Of a stretch of DNA of 64,000 nt, positions 46,253 through 57,300 are shown piece after piece. The notes beneath the pieces are model-generated. The model saw nothing but the letters and a program-made list of their open reading frames with translations. It searched no databases and was not told where the DNA came from. This stretch comes from Hoplostethus atlanticus (taxonomy: Eukaryota; Chordata; Actinopteri; Trachichthyiformes; Trachichthyidae), in assembly GCA_034670405.1 (NCBI GenBank), contig JAXDDX010000125.1:124001-188000 (forward strand), written 5' to 3'. Each line of letters starts with the position of its first letter. Within the stretch, counting starts at the first letter, position 1. The translations under genes were made by a program, and so were the position numbers.

Positions 46253-48709
46253 CTGTGGAGGTGTTGGTGAGCTCGACGCTGGGACAGGGGGCTGTGAGAG
46301 GGGGAAAGGGCTGGGGAGTGCCCTGGGGAGCTCAGCTGCCGGGTGGTGGTCTTGATGTAGGAAGGGAAGATGGGGGGGTAGGGTTTGACCACAGGGCTAG
46401 AGGAGGAGATTGTGGACTTAAGGAGGTGCGTGGCCAATGTAGGGCTCTCCTGGGGAGGCCACTGGGTGAGGCAGATGCTGCTCTTCCTGCACTGCTGGAT
46501 GGAGTGAAATGTGCGGGTGCTGTTACCATTAGAGTGGTCGGGTTCCATCCCAGTGCTCAGGCAGTCCTCCAGGGACTCTGCGCTCGTCCCTGGGCCAAGC
46601 CGCCCCTCACCTTCTTCAGACACCGTCCCTGAGCTCAGCCACTCTGCTGATTCATGACTCCTGGAGCCTTCACTGTGGCTGTCTGCAGGAGGAGACACAT
46701 CCAGACCAGGTTCCCCTTCCTCCTCCCTCTGGTTTTGAGCTCCTCTTTCCTCCTCCTCGTCCTCCTCCTCCGGGGCTTCTACAGCACTCTCGAACGAGGC
46801 TGTGAGATCAGGGAAGCTGTTAGCACTAGTTGTCATGGTGATGGAGCCAACTGCTGCCCCCCCATTGGTCGCCATGGCGATATCTCTATGAGGAGGGGGC
46901 TGCTGCACCAGAGCACGCTGGTCTTTTGTCCCCGTGGCAACACAAAGAGAGGTCTCTCTCTCTTTCTCCCTGACCTCCTCCCCATTTAGCTGCTTCTCCC
47001 AATTCTCCTCCTCCTCCTCCTCCCCCTCCTGCTGCTCCTCCTTCCCCTCCTCCTCTGTGTGGAGGGGGAAGTGTAGCGTTGGTGACTGGCCATTGGACTT
47101 TGCAGAGCCAGACAGATTTCCTGTCTCTAGGAATGACAGTGCATCAGATCCCAGCTCTAGCTCTGGGGTCAGCTTCAGCAACTCAGGAGGAGTTAATTTA
47201 ACCTCTCCTCCTCCACTCTGCTTCTTCACTCCTCCTCCCCCCTGTCCTCCTGCTAATGCTAAGTTAATTTCCCCCCGCTGCTCTTGGTGCTGGAGCCTGA
47301 TGGCGAGCTGGATGTCCGCTAGTAAATCCTCATGCTCGGCTGCTGAGTGGAAGCTGTAGATATCGGTATCTGATCCCGAACTCCCTCCTTTCTGCACCCC
47401 CTCCTCTATGGGAAAAGTTGCTTCTGCTGATGCTGGCTGCTTCTCCTCCTGCTCTTCCTTTTTCTCTCGCTGATTTTTAGTTTTATTCTCAGCAAGAGTG
47501 GCCTCTGTGTCCGACTGTTCCAGTTCATCCGCAGATCGATCTGGTGTTTTGGTGCCCAGAGAATGAGCGCTGTCCAGGTCATCATGCTGAGATGATAAGA
47601 CGTCCTCTTTTGAGTTGGCTCTTGATGAACACACTCCTTTCCCTTTGAGATTGCTCTTTCTCTTCCGGATGGAGAAAACAGAGGACTTGGACTCCGATTT
47701 GTTTTTCTTCTTGCCAGGCCCTGTACCCTGCTCCCCCCCCCCCTCCTCCACCTAATCCTTTACCTCCATGTCTGCCATGGGCTTTCTTCCCTGATTTTTT
47801 TGCCATGTCCCCCCCACAATCTCTCCATCCCTCATCCAGCGCAGGGTTGCTTCCATCCTCCGATGCTGCTGCAGCAGCAGCTGCAGCCTTCCTTAGCTTA
47901 GCCTCCTGGTTGCCCATTTTGGTGAAAGGTGTCCAACAGCAGCGTGCCTCTCCTCTCAGGTCATGCCTGGGAGAGCTACTCCTGTCTGGGCAAGCGCACA
48001 GCCGCTTCTGCCTGGGGGACTCAAAACTGTCTTGGCCTAATCTGCGCTTGTGTGTTGAGGAGCTATGGAGGATGAGGAGCTGTTGTTGAGAGTGCTTTTT
48101 ATCCCTGTTGTGCGACGATTCCTGTTCTTCCCCGTTCTTTTCTGGTAATGAAGGCTGGAGTAGCGGTGATGTCGACGCTGATGCAGGAGAGACGTACAGC
48201 TTGCTTGCCCTCCTCCTCCTCCTCCTCTCCTTTCTCTCTCTTTCTTCCCCTCCTCCTCCCCCCTCCTCCCCTCCCCATCTGCCTATTGGAGTGACACAGG
48301 CTGTGTTCTCGGTGGAGCCATGACAGGGGAGCGGACTGAAAGAACTGGGGAGGGACTGGGACGGTGGTAGGGGCTCAGGGGAAAACAGAGCAAGGCTCGC
48401 TATGGACTGACATAGTGAAGACGAATTGAATGAGAGCTGAGAGGATTGATGATGCTGCTGGCTACTGTGCTTCTGTGCTGGTGGGGGGGGCGGCGGGAAG
48501 ATAAACTGGAGGTCGGGGTGGAGCTGAAACTGTGGATCCTCCCCTGGGCTGGGCAGGTTGACATACTGGGGGCTGCCACGTTTCCTCACTACATTTCCCA
48601 TGATTCTTAGACTCCTGCCTACATTACCCAGAGTGCTGAGTGTGGGTCGGAGTGTGAATCTCTCCTTCACTGCAGGAGCCTGGTTCTCTACTGTCTGGAT
48701 GGCCTTCAT
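46253..48709 (-). CDS. fmn2: Formin-2 first coding exon, with one-base frameshift at a G11 run
   Basis: It encodes about 819 residues of the N-terminal half. The usual FMN2 start is ATG 47917 ([20 protein letters not shown]; mammals MGNQDGKLKR), with a good start context (aaaATGG). The same frame is open upstream to ATG 48709, adding 264 residues rich in Ser, Pro, Arg and Glu. From 47917 the frame passes [18 protein letters not shown] and then an 11-G run (47733-47743); one G fewer restores [20 protein letters not shown], which is FMN2-like. Further matches are EDVL...[38 protein letters not shown] with [11 protein letters not shown], and near the end [20 protein letters not shown]. It ends in phase 2 at GTAACA. 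Long acidic Glu runs lie in the middle. Confidence 0.93.
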
Positions 48710-48740
48710 CTTCTGCTGAACAGAGAGACATACAATGTGG
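48710..48740 (-). promoter_or_regulatory. fmn2: Putative splice acceptor upstream of fmn2 ATG 48709
   Basis: The minus strand reads tgtatgtctctctgttcag then CAGAAG before ATG 48709. This pyrimidine-rich tract and AG would place a 5' UTR exon further right. An in-frame TAG lies about 40 nt upstream, so the open frame begins here. Confidence 0.5.
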
Positions 48741-49194
48741 ATTCTTATCTAACAATATATGATCCTTGATTGCAGTAGGGAGAATATATCCATCTACTCA
48801 AATCACTTATAGTACAGTAGCAGATGCTTTTTTTCCCAGTGCAATTAACAAGTCAATATTTCAGCTTCTGTTTAAAAAAGAAAAAAGGTCTTTATGGAGA
48901 AGGCTTAGAGGTAGGCTTGGAGGTTGGTTTCTGAATCACAGTCAGTAATTTCACTCAGTCATCCAGAGGATAAAATGAGGGACTGTGGTGATCCAGGGCC
49001 GCACAACATCACCCACAGTACAGCAAAACTCTTCAAGTGGCTAAATATTTTTAGAACTGCAGATGCAGCAGCTCCTGCCCTCTTTCCCACAATTTTGTCT
49101 ATTTTGTCCAACCCCTGATTAAACGCACTATCCCTGCTTTTAATTGCTTATTTGATTGCATTTGTGTGCTTAGGTTATACATTTGTCTTTTATC
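48741..49194. other. Upstream region of fmn2, no gene seen
   Basis: No coding or repeat feature is recognised. No CpG-rich promoter is evident, consistent with a 5' UTR exon lying elsewhere. Confidence 0.45.
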
Positions 49195-49330
49195 TCCGCT
49201 GAATCGTGAGAGAAGGGTTGGGCTCAGCCAGGTCAAGGTCAGCAGTTTGGTCTAATAGTTAGAGAGACCCGGGTTCAAACCCCCACCCTGCTGAAGTGTC
49301 CTTGTGCAAGACACTAAATCCCTCAATCTG
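49195..49330 (+). repeat. tRNA-derived SINE
   Basis: The A-box-like tttggtctaatagttagaga and B box gacccgggttcaaacccc are followed by 'gctgaagtgtccttgtgcaa' and 'gacactaaatccc', the typical body of a teleost tRNA-derived SINE. Confidence 0.8.
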
Positions 49331-49680
49331 TTTCTCTACGTATTCTCACCAAAACTGCCTTCCCAAGAAATTTTGCACACTGGTCCAGTCTCATGCCAAA
49401 TGACACCCACTACAAAAATATCAAAAAAACACATGTTTTGATCATTTTGTACATGACTGACTAAATGGAACTATACATAGCCACTGTAAATTATCACTGA
49501 ATAAATGTCCAATCTTCAGAAAATAAATCACAGAACTTTATAGCCTTTGTATAACAAGTAAATCCAATTTCACAATTGTATCACAAAAACTGAATTTTGA
49601 AGGATTAATGAATTCTGCCGTCATGTAAACAATTAAATCCATTTAAAAATACACACACACACACACCTTTTTTTTTTTTA
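49331..49680. other. Non-coding, with short (CA)n
   Basis: AT-rich. A (CA)8-type tract at 49651-49668 directly precedes the hairpin element. Confidence 0.6.
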
Positions 49681-49846
49681 AATGGAATCTTTAAACATCT
49701 TTTCACTTTTCAATCTTAGTAAAAAAAAACATTTAAAAAAAGCATTTATTTTTTTATATAGACAATGTGTAAATGCTTTCTTTAAATGTGTTATTTTTAC
49801 TAAGATTGAACACTCCATAAGTGAAAAGATGTTTAAAGATTCCATT
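49681..49846. repeat. Small hairpin (foldback) element
   Basis: The left arm aatggaatctttaaacatct then tttcactt, and the right arm (complement, ending at 49846), pair without mismatch for 28 nt. After a 9-nt bulge the pairing continues through ttcaatcttagtaaaa. The loop region holds a second short inverted pair (agcattta...taaatgct). It is about 165 nt long with no ORF. Confidence 0.85.
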
Positions 49847-50495
49847 AAAAAAAGCATTTACACATTGTATATATTTGGTTTTTTTTATTTTTTGAATTCT
49901 GCCCTAGGCAAGTCCTAATTGTGCCCAGCTCAGCTGGCATTCATGACTTGCCTTTTGCACCAAAAGGTTGGGAATCCAGGCTGATGCTGAAGAAACACGA
50001 AACAATTTTGGGCAAATGGGTGACTTATATTTCAAGGTGTTAATTATGGCACATGAAAAATGACTTGTCCAAGAAGGACTTCAATGGACCCCTAGAATGG
50101 TTGCTTGTAACCACGTTTCTCCTTTTTGTGAAAGGTGAAAATCGCTAATGACCGTTAATGAGTTAACTCAAAATGCAGTAGGTCATTTCAGCTAGAAAGT
50201 TTAACCAGAGTAACGGGGGGTGGGGGGGGGGGGGGGGGGGGGGAAACACTGGGCAGGATAAAATTCTTGAGATCCTGAGGTAATCAGTTGAAAATTGGTT
50301 GTTTTTCCCTCTGTACTAATCAAATTTGTATTTCAAATCAAACAACGACTATGAGGCAAATGCACAATGCGTTTTTAAAAAAAAAACCAGACATTTACAC
50401 TATATTACAACAATGTCATTCAATGAGTCAAGTCCCCCTATTCCAGGTCACCAGTCAGAATGTATTGGGACAAAGTAGGTTTTGACAGACTTGCA
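49847..50495. other. Non-coding with long G-run
   Basis: No gene is seen. A nearly pure G tract occupies about 50216-50243. Confidence 0.6.
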
Positions 50496-50700
50496 TTAGA
50501 CTGCGTCGAGTCTGTGACTCATGGACATCACTAGATTCATGATGTGATCCTTTGAAATGCTCTGCCAAGCTTGTACTGCTGTCTCTTTCAGTTGCTGTGT
50601 GCTTGTTGGGGTTTCAGACCTCAGTTTCCTTTTGAGCAAGTGGAAAGCATGTTCATGGGGTTTGGTGACTGACTGGGCCACGTCTAACACTTCTACCTTT
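50496..50700 (-). pseudogene. Tc1-like transposase C-terminal fragment
   Basis: The minus frame reads VAQSVTKPHEHAFHLLKRKL then RSETPTSTQQLKETAVQAWQ and SISKDHIMNLVMSMSHRLDA followed by V and a stop. The order 'EHAFHLLK..L......N.QQLK..AV.AWQSI....' is the Tc1-type C-terminus. The N-terminal side is cut off by another repeat at about 50700. Confidence 0.75.
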
Positions 50701-50870
50701 TCAAGTTCAACTTTATTGTCAAATGCACGCCAAGGTACAGTGTACATTAAAATGCAAGGAAATGTAAGTGTCCTGGCTCTCTCATCTGTCAGTCAATAAA
50801 AAACAATAATGACAATAAATTTAAAAAAGAATGAGTAGTCAATCAATAAATACAGCAAAACTAAACACGA
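50701..50870. repeat. Interspersed repeat 'caagttcaactttattgtca'
   Basis: It starts ttcaagttcaactttattgt and runs into aataaa-rich sequence. It resembles the common 'ttcaactttattgtcattgc' retroelement end of teleosts and interrupts the Tc1 fragment. Confidence 0.55.
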
Positions 50871-52087
50871 CATGGTAACGGACCTGCAAGATTTCACACC
50901 TGTGAAACCTCAAACAGCTCATGGTCATTTGTCCCAAAACTTATGCTGCCTAGAAATAGGGTGACTTGACTTGTTGGATGGAACATGTTGTAATATAGCT
51001 CAATGTCTGTTTAGTTCATCACACTTTCAAATTATTTATGTGGCCACCTTTGATTGAAAGCAAGTGCACACCCTTCTGTGGAGGTTGTCCAAAGGCATTC
51101 TGGGAAATTCAGGAAATCACTGACTGAAGTAGAATAAATACAAAATAGGTCCTGGAATACATTGAACATCAGATCAATGATATACAGTATAACACTTTAA
51201 GAGTATTAATAGGGGGAGTTTTCCTTTAAGGATTTAAAACTCAGTCAACCCTCCATCGGGAAATAAGGGTTTTCATTGGTTTTAGGTAATATCTTACCTT
51301 GTGTATTGTGGTTTTCAGTGTATTATCTTGGTTCGGTGTTTACCGTCTCAATAGTCTTCATCACGGGGGGGGGGGGGGGGGGGGGAGAACAAAGAACAAA
51401 TACATACATATCACACTACAGGACATATTATGGATCCCACTATTAATCTGTGGATGATTTTTTTTTCTTACCTTTTTCTCAAAGGTTAGAAAATGTTTTA
51501 TGAGGACAGTGTTTTATATTGTTATATAAGTAGGCGCCAGTACCGACTCTAGAGTTAAATACAGATGTTGTGCCAACTTTTAGGTACAGGTTTAAGAGGA
51601 TTTTCCTTGATAAAAACACCAGATTACATGTAGCCCTGCTGAGTCCCAATCAGGATTTAAAAAAAAAAATAAAAAAGACAGCCCACAATAAATTATTTTA
51701 TTCAAATATTTGTCAATGTTTATACTACATGCAAATCAAGAACCTAATAATCCACAATGTCATGATGATGACATTTTATTGGACATGCCTTTATGTCAGT
51801 GTTTCCTGACATTCATGTAGTTTCGGTGCCCCCTAGACCTGGGAAAATATCCAGTTACTGAAATACAATAAATACAGAGCCGGATGATGACGGATGATGT
51901 GAGCAAGAAAAATGTATTTGCATTTGCAAAGAACTATTTTCAGAAGTGAAAAGACTGATTTGCAAAAGTGTAAAAGAAGAGTGTAGAAGAAAGAAAATAT
52001 AATTTGTATTTTATTTGTAGAACACTCTTTTCAATTACACTGAAAGGGGAGGGGGGCAAGGGCAGTTCTGAGAATGTCTGGGGGGGC

Positions 52088-52088
<1 letters not shown>
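50871..52088. other. Non-coding, with G-run
   Basis: No gene is recognised. A G tract lies at about 51366-51385. At 51780-51830 'cagtgtttcctgac...ggtgccccct' is repeat-like. Confidence 0.5.

Positions 52089-52151
<63 letters not shown>
52089..52151. repeat. (GT)n microsatellite
   Basis: About 31 uninterrupted GT units, at the 3' end of the LINE fragment. Confidence 0.98.
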
Positions 52152-52152
<1 letters not shown>

Positions 52153-53390
52153 AGAAGAAAGCAGCAGGCTCAGGGGTTGACGTTGGAGGTTACGTTGTAC
52201 AGCCGGCTGGCTGTTGGCACAAAAGAGTGCTTGAAGCGCTCCATTGTGCACTTAGGTTGGATGAGACGGTGGCTGAAGGAGCTTCTCAGGCCGTTCATCT
52301 CATCATAGAGGGGGTGGTATGGGTTCTCCAAGATGGATCTGATTGTAGACCTCATTCTCCCCTCAGCCACCTCCTCCAGGCTGTCCAGGCTCTCTCCCAC
52401 AACCGAGCCAGCTTTCTTTCCTGTTGGCATATTTTGCCTTGATGCCACCTCCCCAACATACAACAGCAAAGAAGAGTGCACTGGCCACCAGTCTGGTAGA
52501 ACATGCAGAGCATCCTATTGCACACATTAAATGATCCTCAGGAAGATTGTACTTCGCTCTGACCTTTCCTGTAGAGGGCATCAGTGTTGTCTGACCAGTC
52601 CAGTTTATTGTTGAGGTGCACCCCCAGGAACTTGTAAGATTCCTCCACCTCCTTACTCTGGAGGATGACAGGTGGTGGTGGTCGCCTCTTGTTCTGATGG
52701 AAGTCCACCACGAGCTCTCTTGTTGTGCTGACATTGAGCTGTAGGTGGTTGTCGTCGCACCATCCGACGAACCTCTCCACCAGACCCCTGTACTCATCCT
52801 CATTGTCCTCATTGATGCAACCCACGATGGATGAATCATCCAAGAACGACTGGAGATGAGTAGACCCAGAGTTTAATCTGAAGTCTGAGGTATAAAGGGT
52901 GAACAAGAATGGCGACAGTACTGTTCTCTGGGGGTACACCCGTGTTGCTCACCAGCTTATCCGACATGCTGCTCTGTAGACGAACAAACTGCGGCCTGCT
53001 GGTGAGGTAGTCCGTAATCCAATGTGCCATGGCGTGGTCTACCTGCACGGCTGCAAGCTTCTCTGCAAGCAGGAGAGGCTGGATGGTGTTAAATGCACTG
53101 GAGAAGTCAAAAAACATGATTTTCACAGTGCTCCCAGGCCTCTCCAGGTGAGAGTACACCTTATGCAGCATGTAGGTGATGGCGTCGCCAACTCCCAGGT
53201 GTGCCTGGTATGCGAACTGCAGGGGTCCAGAGAGGCTGCCACTAGTGGCTTCAGGTGCTGTAGGACCAACCTCTCAAAAGGTCTTCATGATATGAGAGGT
53301 CAGTGCCACTGGTCTGAAGTCTTACTATTAATGAAGCGGAGTTACAGAAGCGCAAACACAGTAGAAATTGACTTATCCTTGCATTAAAAA
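52152..53390 (-). pseudogene. Rex1/CR1-like LINE reverse transcriptase, 5'-truncated
   Basis: Minus frames read, in order, KIMFFDFSSAFNTIQPLLLA (first catalytic Asp in FFDFSSAF), DHAMAHWITDYLTSRPQFVR, a broken GxPPEN/QRTVLSPFLFTLYTSDF motif, HLQSFLDDSSIVGCINED (catalytic DD, with L in the variable place), NHLQLNVSTTRELVVDF, YKFLGVHLNNKLDWSDNTDA and a C-terminal region to about 52180. A frameshift occurs near 52930. I recall this protein type as an abundant teleost LINE, probably Rex1/Babar, but I am not certain of the clade. Confidence 0.75.
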
Positions 53391-53899
53391 AAACTTAACA
53401 ACTTTAGAGTTGTACAAGACCATATTTTTTCTATATTTCAATAAAACACCAAATACTCACCACTATCCATTTTAGATTGTTTCTTTTCACCTCTCAAAAT
53501 ATCTCATAACCTTTTGGAGTGCTCCAAAACCTCTTCAGAGAGTGTCCAAATGGGCCTAATGGTAGCCAATGTTATCTAAATGATATTTATGTCACTGGAT
53601 ACCATACCAAAACAATTTAGGTATTAGAAAACACTGTTGACCATTTAATTTACATATTAGATCTACAAGTGTAGACCAGTCTGCACTCTCTCCATCCTGA
53701 AGCAACCACTTTTGTCTGCCAAAGCAACTTTTTTCTGACAAATAGCATTCAAAAATATAAAAACATTCACAATCAGGACAACTACTTTCTAATCATACTA
53801 AATGAGATATACAACTTTTCCAGTAGGGATGTATTTAGATACTCACCAATCGAAAACATTTATGTAAATATCAGCGTTAGCATAGCGCGCGCGTCCTGA
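53391..53899. other. Non-coding
   Basis: No feature is recognised. The TGA at 53897-53899 is the target duplication of the element that follows. Confidence 0.5.
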
Positions 53900-55241
53900 G
53901 GGGGTGTTCCACAAAGCGAGCTTACCACTTATCCAGGCTTATTTCACTTAGTCTGGCTCATTTTCAGGTTTATTCGGTTCCACAAAGCAAGTTCAGCATA
54001 GTTCAAGCTAAGTTGCTGTGGCAACTTCAGGCTAAACCACAGTTGAAGCTTAATCGGTACTCCCGTAACACTGATCCGACTGAAACGCAATGATTTTCAA
54101 ACAAGGTTCCGCCATCCTAATGTTCAACACTATTACCCTATACTATCAGACATAAAATGTAACGTTAATAGAAAATAAAAAATATAAAATGATGTAGGCT
54201 GTATTGGGAATACAGTCACGGTTCAGAGCGTTGTTAGGCAACCCCATTTAACCATGAGTGTCCAGACCTCAAGTGCCGTATTGCTTTTAGAAAACGGTTA
54301 CAACTTATAGAAATAATTATTTGATGACACAATATTATTTTATTTTCTAAATTATTTTTATTTAACAAATTCATTGAAATAATAAAGTATCTTGAATATA
54401 TGTCAAGATGTTTCCACGGTTGCTAGGAGACGCATTCACTGTTACTGTATGGGATTTACAGTCACTGTAGAACACGCTTTCAGCCAATCAATTTCCAGGA
54501 TGGAAACAACCGATTTCATAAAAATTATAATAAAAGTAAGAACCAGCCCGAACAGCTCAGTCAGTAGAGCATGAGACTCTCAGTCTTAAGGTTGTAAGTT
54601 CGATCCCCATATAGGGTCGAGTACTGTACAATGACTGTAATGTAGTAAGATGAAATGTTACGTACAGCCTTTACTACATCATTTATGGCGATATATAGTA
54701 CATTTACAGTTTTGAGGTTTCATATATGGCATGTTTCATTTATAATATTTTTAGCACAGCTTTTCAGTTCTTTAATATTGTTGAACACATGATATTTAAT
54801 AAGGTCTATACAATCAACAATTACTTACGCATTCAATCTAGCAGCAATTCGTTGCCAATCTTTCTCTCTCCCTTTATTTATGCCAATCGTATTTCCCTTT
54901 TCATTGTAATATGGCTGAATTCTCCATAATTCTCCAATTCACCACTAAAAGTGCTGTTCAGTGGCCGTGAACATTGCGGCTCTGTCTTTACCGTCATTTT
55001 TCGCCATGATGAATCGATTAGAGCCATGATCGACCTCTCGGGCTGCTTAAATAAACTGTGTATAAATGTGCACGCGCAATTATCTAGATTGCTTGAGCCT
55101 GGCTCAGTTTAGCCAGATCACGGTAGCTTGACTTGGGCTTCGTGGAACCGCTTTATCCCCGATTGATTTGTTAGGTTAATTCAAACCAGGCTTGCGAGGT
55201 TAATCGCCGCTTTTCTAAGCCTGCTTTGTGGAACAGCCCCC
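53900..55241. mobile_element. PIF/Harbinger-like non-autonomous element
   Basis: The ends GGGGGTGTTCCACAAAGCGA and (inverted) GGGGGCTGTTCCACAAAGCA are flanked by TGA on both sides (53897-53899 and 55242-55244). A 3-bp TNA-type duplication is typical of PIF/Harbinger. There is no transposase. The element holds a tRNA-like sequence at 54546-54617. Subterminal 'ggttccacaaagcaagttca' repeats the end motif. Confidence 0.82.
54546..54617 (+). pseudogene. tRNA-Lys-like pseudogene inside the Harbinger-like element
   Basis: GCCCGAACAGCTCAGTCAGT followed by AGAGCATGAGACTCTCAGTC and ...AAGTTCGATCCCCAT follow the tRNA-Lys(CTT) layout: A box (AGCTCAGTCAGTAGAGCA), a paired TGAGA/TCTTA anticodon stem and a B box (AGTTCGATCC). 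The anticodon position reads CTC instead of CTT, and the T and acceptor stems have mismatches. It is a tRNA-derived pseudogene or SINE head rather than a working tRNA. Confidence 0.65.
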
Positions 55242-55244
55242 TGA

Positions 55245-56516
55245 GCTACTAGCTAAAGTTGTTTACGTCTGTTTTACCAGAGCTGCAAAGCCAGCCCTTT
55301 CACGGAACCATAACAAACGATACGTCGGTGGAATCGTCATTTCATTGGCTACAAAGCCTGTCAGTTATCAATAAACTTAACTCCCCTAAACTGGCTTTGT
55401 ACCGGATCAAAGCTACATAGACCATGTTTATTTGTTGTCATAGGTGGCGCAGGTTGGATATACTGAGGGACTGTTTGGCAAATACTGATCGGAGAATTAT
55501 GGGACTGGTTTCATTCTCTTCCAAAGATCATATTCCACACTCCCATAGGTAAAGCATGAGCCACAGGCAAGCGAGAAACGCCGGAGCTTTTATTGAGCTC
55601 TGGAAAAATATTCGTTAAAATTATTGGATGTGGACATTTATCCAAAGTTGGAACGTTTAAGGGACTACAAACTCATACTGGTTAGCTCCATTGGACCCTT
55701 GCCCTCAGACCAATTTTACCTTGATTCGTTTTGTCTTCAGACTGCTATAATAAACAAAATGTAAGGAGTCACCATTGTGAGTTTGCCTGTTTTGTTAACA
55801 CTCCTGTTACAAAAGAGGGGGTCGTTTTTGCTGTAAGACAGTAGCAAAAATCCTTTCCACACTTAGGTGGTGTATTGCATGGTCATGGTCAGATTTACAC
55901 TTTTTCCACATATATTATTTTCATTTCTGCTTTATTTCTGGGTGCGTGATTTCACCGGGTGGCTTATATGTTAAAATTATCCAGCTAACTTGAATTTTTC
56001 CAGGTTCGGGCTTAAGACACAGTTGCCACGGTAGTCTGGCTAAATTGTGTCTGGCTAAATTGTGAACTCGCTGTGTGAAACGGAAAATCCTGGGTTTATC
56101 TCAAATTGTCAGCAAACTAATCCAGTTAACTCAGTTGGCCACGTACGTGAAATGGGGCCCTACTGGGATGACAGGTTACCAAAATCCTGTCCAATAAACA
56201 AGCAAGATCATGTGACTTGTTTACAAGCTAATTTGCCTGTAATTGTACCCAAAGTGACCCAAATACAACAATGCAACAAAATAATATCCTGAATATCATT
56301 AGTATATAGGCTTGCAACTATTGTTGCTGATACTTACATGGTGAGGGAAGAGCACAACAGCCATCATGGTAAGGGGAAGAGAAAAACAGCCATCACTGTT
56401 CCTGTCAATCAGCTGCTGATGAGTCCCACCTGCTGGGGTCATAGTTCACAAAACCTCTCTGTTCAAAATCGGGTACTATCCACACATCAAGGGTTGAGCT
56501 ACTTCCAGCCCCTAAC
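55245..56516. other. Non-coding, repeat-like
   Basis: No gene is recognised. Around 55990-56160 there are transposon-end-like words (ggctaaattgtgtctggcta, cacgtacgtgaaatggggcc) without a partner that I can define. Confidence 0.45.
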
Positions 56517-57090
56517 ATTACATTACATTACAGTCATTTAGCAGATGCTTTTATCCAAAGCGACAATAATATGCACAATACAATAAGTGCATTCAACATA
56601 GGTAGGCAAGAAAACTACTAGTCACCGGAAATCGTAAGTGCATTTCCTTCCTAAACAAGCAACTAAGAGCATAACTAGTGCTAAGATAAAAGTGCAATAA
56701 GTTAGCTACCTACTTTTTCTTAAACAAATTAGACAAATAAGAAAATCAAATAAACAAGAGCTAAGACGAATAAGTGAATCAAATAAACAAGAGCTAAGAC
56801 AAATAAGTGTATCAAATAAAGAAGAGCCAATAAACAATTGCTCAGACAAATAATTGACGACAAATAGGCAAGTGCTAAGAGGAAGGGTCAGGGTAGTGTT
56901 TCTTGAAGAGGTGGGTTTTCAGCCTGCGGCGAAAGATGGGCAGCGACTCAGCTGTCCTGACATCAGTGGGAAGTTCATTCCACCACTGCGGGGCCAGAAC
57001 AGAGAAAAGCCGTGACCGTGTAGATCGGCCACAGGGGCCTCTGAGCGACGGGGCAACCCGTCGCCTCGAGGCAGCAGAGCGATAGAGTGA
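56517..57090. repeat. Teleost repeat 'cagtcatttagcagatgctt'
   Basis: The start 'attacattacagtcatttag' + 'cagatgcttttatccaaagc' is followed by imperfect repeats of 'aagagctaagac aaataagt'. The end block is gaagaggtgggttttcagcc then tgcggcgaaagatgggcagc and ggaagttcattccaccactg. It is a widespread fish repeat of unassigned class. Confidence 0.65.
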
Positions 57091-57300
57091 TATTTCTGAG
57101 ATGTCTTACATGAACAGCTTGCTTCAGGTAATGCCACAACATTTCAATAGGGTTAAGGTCAGGACTCTGACTTGGCCATTCCAAAATGCAAATTTTCCTT
57201 TGTTTAAGCCATTCTGTTGTAGATTTTCTTTTGTGTTTTGTGTTCATTGTCATGCTACATGACCCAACCTCTGTTAAGTTTCAGACAATGTACCATTACC
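57091..57300 (-). mobile_element. Tc1-like transposase scrap
   Basis: The minus frame reads [20 protein letters not shown] then [20 protein letters not shown] and HVRHLRNI, the block around the third catalytic residue. The preceding region (57240-57290) is a decayed 'LNRGWVM.HDN' block. No ends are present. It is similar to the intronic Tc1 at 35766. Confidence 0.8.

Noticed and set aside
46934-47359. Ser-rich plus-strand ORF opposite fmn2 exon 1
   Set aside because: Shadow of Glu-rich and Ser-rich coding sequence on the minus strand.
52074-52442. Plus-strand ORF across the GT repeat
   Set aside because: A CVCV-type frame from the microsatellite; the LINE on the minus strand explains the flanking part.
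54546-54617. Functional tRNA gene
   Set aside because: The anticodon position is altered and the T and acceptor stems contain mismatches; it lies inside a transposon.
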